A DNA stretch of 14,078 nt, from assembly GCA_003506795.1 (NCBI GenBank), contig DNYO01000298.1:1-14078 (forward strand), read 5' to 3'. The notes beneath the pieces were generated by a model. The model was not told where the DNA came from. It was given only the letters and a program-made list of their open reading frames with translations, and did not search any database. Positions 12,302 to 14,078 of this stretch are shown one piece after another. The stretch comes from Deltaproteobacteria bacterium. GTDB lineage: Bacteria; Desulfobacterota; Syntrophorhabdia; Syntrophorhabdales; Syntrophorhabdaceae. A program made the translations under genes and the position numbers. Positions within the stretch are counted from its first letter, which is position 1. Each line of letters opens with the position of its first letter.

Positions 12302-12796
12302 TTAGCTTCCGAATAGGTAGTACTCGGTAATGGAACCTCGCTCGTGCTTCATCTCCCAGCTCACCTCTTGGCGCGCCTCTTCATGGGTAAGCTTGTGGGC
12401 CTGGAGCTCTTCCACCCGTTCCTGGGTGAAGTTCCACCTGAACCCGTGGGTGCCTTCAGGGTCTTCCCCCGCGGCTCGCTCCGCCTGCCCCACATCGCGC
12501 TGGTACCCCCGCTCGTCCAGGGAGAACCTGCCGTGCTCCTCGTTGAACCCTTCGAATGGTTCAACTTCGGCGTTCACCGTGCTTTGCCGGTGATAGCGGG
12601 GATATTCCTGTGATGTTAGTGGTTTAATGACCGTGTTTCGTGATAACCCGAGGAGCTCGCGACCTCCGGCTACCCATGTCGGGATTCCTCTTCTTGAGAT
12701 TCCTGATTGTAACCCAGTCTTCCAAGCCGATCGCCCTTTCTTCCCCCCCCCATCGCATGTGTCGATGGAGGTTAGTCTACGACAGGGGTGGACCAA
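12302..12796 (-). CDS. Hypothetical protein, charged C-terminal region, start uncertain
   Basis: The open frame spans 164 codons. The last 90 or so residues look genuinely coding, rich in Glu, Arg and Gln (EPFEGFNEEHGRFSLDERGY, AERAAGEDPEGTHGFRWNF, ERVEELQAHKLTHEEARQEV). The first 50-60 codons have a composition more like non-coding DNA and cross the C9 tract and inverted repeat at 12743-12768. The true start may be an internal codon such as the GTG opening VNAEVEPF; none has a good ribosome-binding site. A second small ORF follows after 3 nt. I do not recognise the family. It lies between the secretion operon and an integrase remnant, so it is probably mobile-element cargo or a relic. Confidence 0.38.
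   Translation of the reverse strand: MVHPCRRLTSIDTCDGGGKKGRSAWKTGLQSGISRRGIPTWVAGGRELLGLSRNTVIKPLTSQEYPRYHRQSTVNAEVEPFEGFNEEHGRFSLDERGYQRDVGQAERAAGEDPEGTHGFRWNFTQERVEELQAHKLTHEEARQEVSWEMKHERGSITEYYLFGS
12743..12768. repeat. C9 homopolymer followed by a 6-bp-stem inverted repeat
   Basis: Nine C residues (12743-12751) run into CCATCG (12750-12755), a 7-nt loop and CGATGG (12763-12768). The stem has no T-run, so it is not a standard terminator. The homopolymer is a possible slippage or assembly-error site. Confidence 0.5.
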
Positions 12797-12838
12797 TTTT
12801 CATGAAAATACGGGACTAGTTTACAGCGATAATTTACA
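12785..12838 (-). mobile_element. Possible terminal fragment of an IS21-like element
   Basis: Read on the minus strand this starts TGTAAATTATCGCTGTAAAC and contains ATTGGTCCACCCCTGTCG, with a perfect 14-bp palindrome ATTTTCATGAAAAT at 12796-12809. TTTACAG occurs twice, 13 nt apart (12820-12826, 12833-12839). Repeated short motifs with GGTCCACC boxes are typical of IS21-family ends. No istA or istB gene is seen next to it. Read from memory of such ends; tentative. Confidence 0.3.
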
Positions 12839-13125
12839 GACGCCGAGTCGTGCAAAGAAATCGTAGCCCGTCTTTCCATTGAAGTTGAGCGCCCTTTCGA
12901 GCGCCCCAGGGCCGCTGTTTACCTTCTCCAGCGTTTGCTTGGCAACATCCTCTTCCACTTTCTTTTCCATATAGGCCACGACATGGGCCGCGTGGTCTTT
13001 CACAATCCCTGACCCCCATGCTCAGCCTTGACGAATTCGCCGAAGGGGTTCCAGACGCTCTCCCGGTAGGTCTCCATTGTACCGTACGATGATATCTTGC
13101 CGTGGTGGACAGACTTCGGACTCAT
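12821..13125 (-). pseudogene. Tyrosine recombinase (integrase) N-terminal remnant, frameshifted and truncated
   Basis: From ATG at 13125 the minus strand reads MSPKSVHHGKISSYGTMETY and RESVWNPFGEFVKAEHGGQG, then hits TGA at 13002-13000. One base out of frame (switch at about 13005-13008) it continues IVKDHAAHVVAYMEKKVEED, VAKQTLEKVNSGPGALERAL and NFNGKTGYDFFARLG, ending by 12821. Joined, this is the SAM-like core-binding domain of integrases: T-x-x-T-Y-x-x-x-W-x-x-F-x-x-F, then D-x-x-x-x-H-V-x-x-Y, then L-x-x-x-x-x-x-x-A-L-E-x-A-L-N. The catalytic domain with its R-H-R-Y residues is absent; the remnant ends next to IS21-like terminal sequence at 12838, so an insertion or deletion there likely removed it. 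The frame break and missing half mean it is non-functional. Confidence 0.55.
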
Positions 13126-13128
13126 CCC

Positions 13129-13296
13129 CTATGCTTTACCGACCCCAGCTTCAAAGACCTTCGCCAGCTCGCCGGTCTGCCACCTGATCGATCCGCACAC
13201 TCCGCACTCCTTATTGGGTCGCTTTTCCCCGGCCTGGGGGAACAGCGTTAAGTCAATGAGCTTTTCTGGGAAAGCTGTAACCTCTTCCGTGTAAAG
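13129..13296 (-). pseudogene. Possible zinc-ribbon-like remnant upstream of the integrase fragment
   Basis: The minus-strand frame reads LYTEEVTAFPEKLIDLTLFP, QAGEKRPNKECGVCGSIRWQ and TGELAKVFEAGVGKA, with stop TAG at 13131-13129, 3 nt before the integrase ATG. The C-x-x-C pair in KECGVCGS looks like half a zinc knuckle. It has no clear start codon and no family I recognise. The close spacing suggests it once formed an operon with the integrase gene. Confidence 0.27.
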
Positions 13297-13617
13297 CCTG
13301 GACCGGAAACAAAAAATGAGCGCTCGCCAGTTGGACAGGCTGTCTTGAGGGAAGATCTATCGACCTTTGATAAAACAAGAGCGACTTCGCTGCAAGATGG
13401 GCATCCCACGCAGCGTTCGGCCGGCCTTGAGGGTGGTCGTCTGTATCTCCCACTGTATTCTTTGTCCCTGGGCAGCGCACTACAACAGTAAACTTCGTCG
13501 GGCCTCCGCGGATTCGCCTTCGAGTCTGGCCAATTGGCAGATCCTCTTTGCCGGGCTTGTATGAATCGTTTTGTCGAAACCGCATGCTGGCCGTGCAATG
13601 CCGGCGGCCGTCAAATT
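13297..13617. other. Region without a supportable gene
   Basis: Several frames are open across these 321 bp on both strands, but none has coherent composition, a ribosome-binding site or a recognisable motif. A short RRPDEVY string on the minus strand (around 13500) recalls the end of IS3-type OrfB proteins but has no supporting context. It is best read as decayed spacer between the restriction gene and the integrase remnant. Confidence 0.45.
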
Positions 13618-14078
13618 TTATGGGGCTTCCTTTGATTTTGCAATCCACTCAGTAAGTGGTTTGAGGTCGTGCGCCCAGAAAAGTGTAAGGCCCCTATCTT
13701 GAGCGTCAAGGAGATGGTGGAGTTTATATACACCGCTTAGCACTGCGGTGGGGACAATTTGGCGCAAGCCAAAGTCCCTTCGCCAGCTATCCGCCTTTAC
13801 TGCTGCATCATTGTTCAGACGCTTCACTGAATTGAGGTAAGAGTTTGATACCTTGCATTCAATCGGCATGACTCGATGATCCCAAAGCCGAACAATAATA
13901 TCGCCTTTCCGACCGCCAAGAGTACTCTCGCCGCAAAATTCTCCCGGAAAAGGTGCATGTGAGATATTCGAGATATCCCGAGTAGGTACCTGCTTGAGAC
14001 CAAGTTCTGTCAGTACCTGCTTTACAAGCTCCTCCTGCTGCTTTTTCCCGAAGGTTCCCTCTGTGCCAATATAAGTGA
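13618..14078 (-). CDS. XamI-family type II restriction endonuclease, C-terminal part (runs off the window)
   Basis: The frame is open from the window's right edge to the TAA at 13620-13618, giving the last 153 residues. The text is coherent: YIGTEGTFGKKQQEELVKQV, PFPGEFCGESTLGGRKGDII, VRLWDHRVMPIECKVSNSYL, NSVKRLNNDAAVKADSWRRD, VPTAVLSGVYKLHHLLDAQD and GLTLFWAHDLKPLTEWI. The GDIIV strand followed by IECK fits the D-x(n)-E-x-K metal-binding core of PD-(D/E)XK nucleases, and the surrounding wording matches what I recall of XamI-like enzymes, which cut GTCGAC. The recognition site here cannot be confirmed. An internal ATG at 13869 exists, but similarity continues upstream of it, so it is not the start. 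A cognate DNA methyltransferase should lie just outside the window. It is locally AT-richer than the secretion operon, consistent with separate acquisition. Confidence 0.72.
   Translation of the reverse strand, partial: TYIGTEGTFGKKQQEELVKQVLTELGLKQVPTRDISNISHAPFPGEFCGESTLGGRKGDIIVRLWDHRVMPIECKVSNSYLNSVKRLNNDAAVKADSWRRDFGLRQIVPTAVLSGVYKLHHLLDAQDRGLTLFWAHDLKPLTEWIAKSKEAP

Overview
The window looks like accessory DNA from a Gram-negative bacterium. It carries an outer-membrane TolC-like protein, a membrane-fusion protein and a probable lipoprotein. The base composition is moderately GC-rich and AGG/AAG codons are frequent. The style would fit a Desulfobacterota-like (deltaproteobacterial) genome, but no taxonomic marker gene is present, so this is only a guess.

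Left part (1-2841). A frameshifted remnant of a serine resolvase lies at 151-334. A family-4 glycosyltransferase gene follows on the minus strand, split by a complete IS3-family element (1009-2282). The element's ends are legible: imperfect terminal repeats beginning AGAG(C/A)TGGT and a 3-bp target duplication, CCT. Removing the element and one CCT restores one uninterrupted 409-residue glycosyltransferase frame. A 445-bp divergent intergenic region (2842-3286) separates it from the next block.

Central part (3287-11960), all on the plus strand. This is a dedicated type I secretion locus. It encodes (1) a probable periplasmic lipoprotein with TolB/PD40-type beta-propeller repeats, (2) an 836-residue RTX protein with two blocks of calcium-binding nonapeptides and a typical C-terminal end, (3) a TolC-like outer-membrane factor, (4) an HlyB-like ABC exporter with a degenerate C39-like N-terminal domain, and (5) an HlyD-like membrane-fusion protein. 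The last three genes overlap by 1 and 4 nt and form a tight operon. The main observation is the N-terminal domain of the RTX protein. It has a W-A-G-P-G calcium-loop-like motif, a D-x-x-C-x-x-H-D-x-x-Y motif and a downstream A-D-x-x-L-L-K. These match, in order, the signature of phospholipase A2 domains of the parvovirus VP1 type. I infer a secreted RTX phospholipase-like effector or toxin. Its N-terminal third is AT-richer and contains all seven cysteines, which suggests a swapped-in module.

Right part (11961-14078). This is mostly decayed mobile DNA: two small minus-strand ORFs of unknown function, a possible IS21-type end, a truncated and frameshifted tyrosine-integrase N-terminus and a small zinc-ribbon-like remnant. 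The window closes inside a minus-strand gene whose 153 visible residues look like the C-terminal part of a XamI-family type II restriction endonuclease. Remnants of a resolvase, an integrase and insertion sequences on both sides of the secretion locus indicate an unstable, transfer-prone region.
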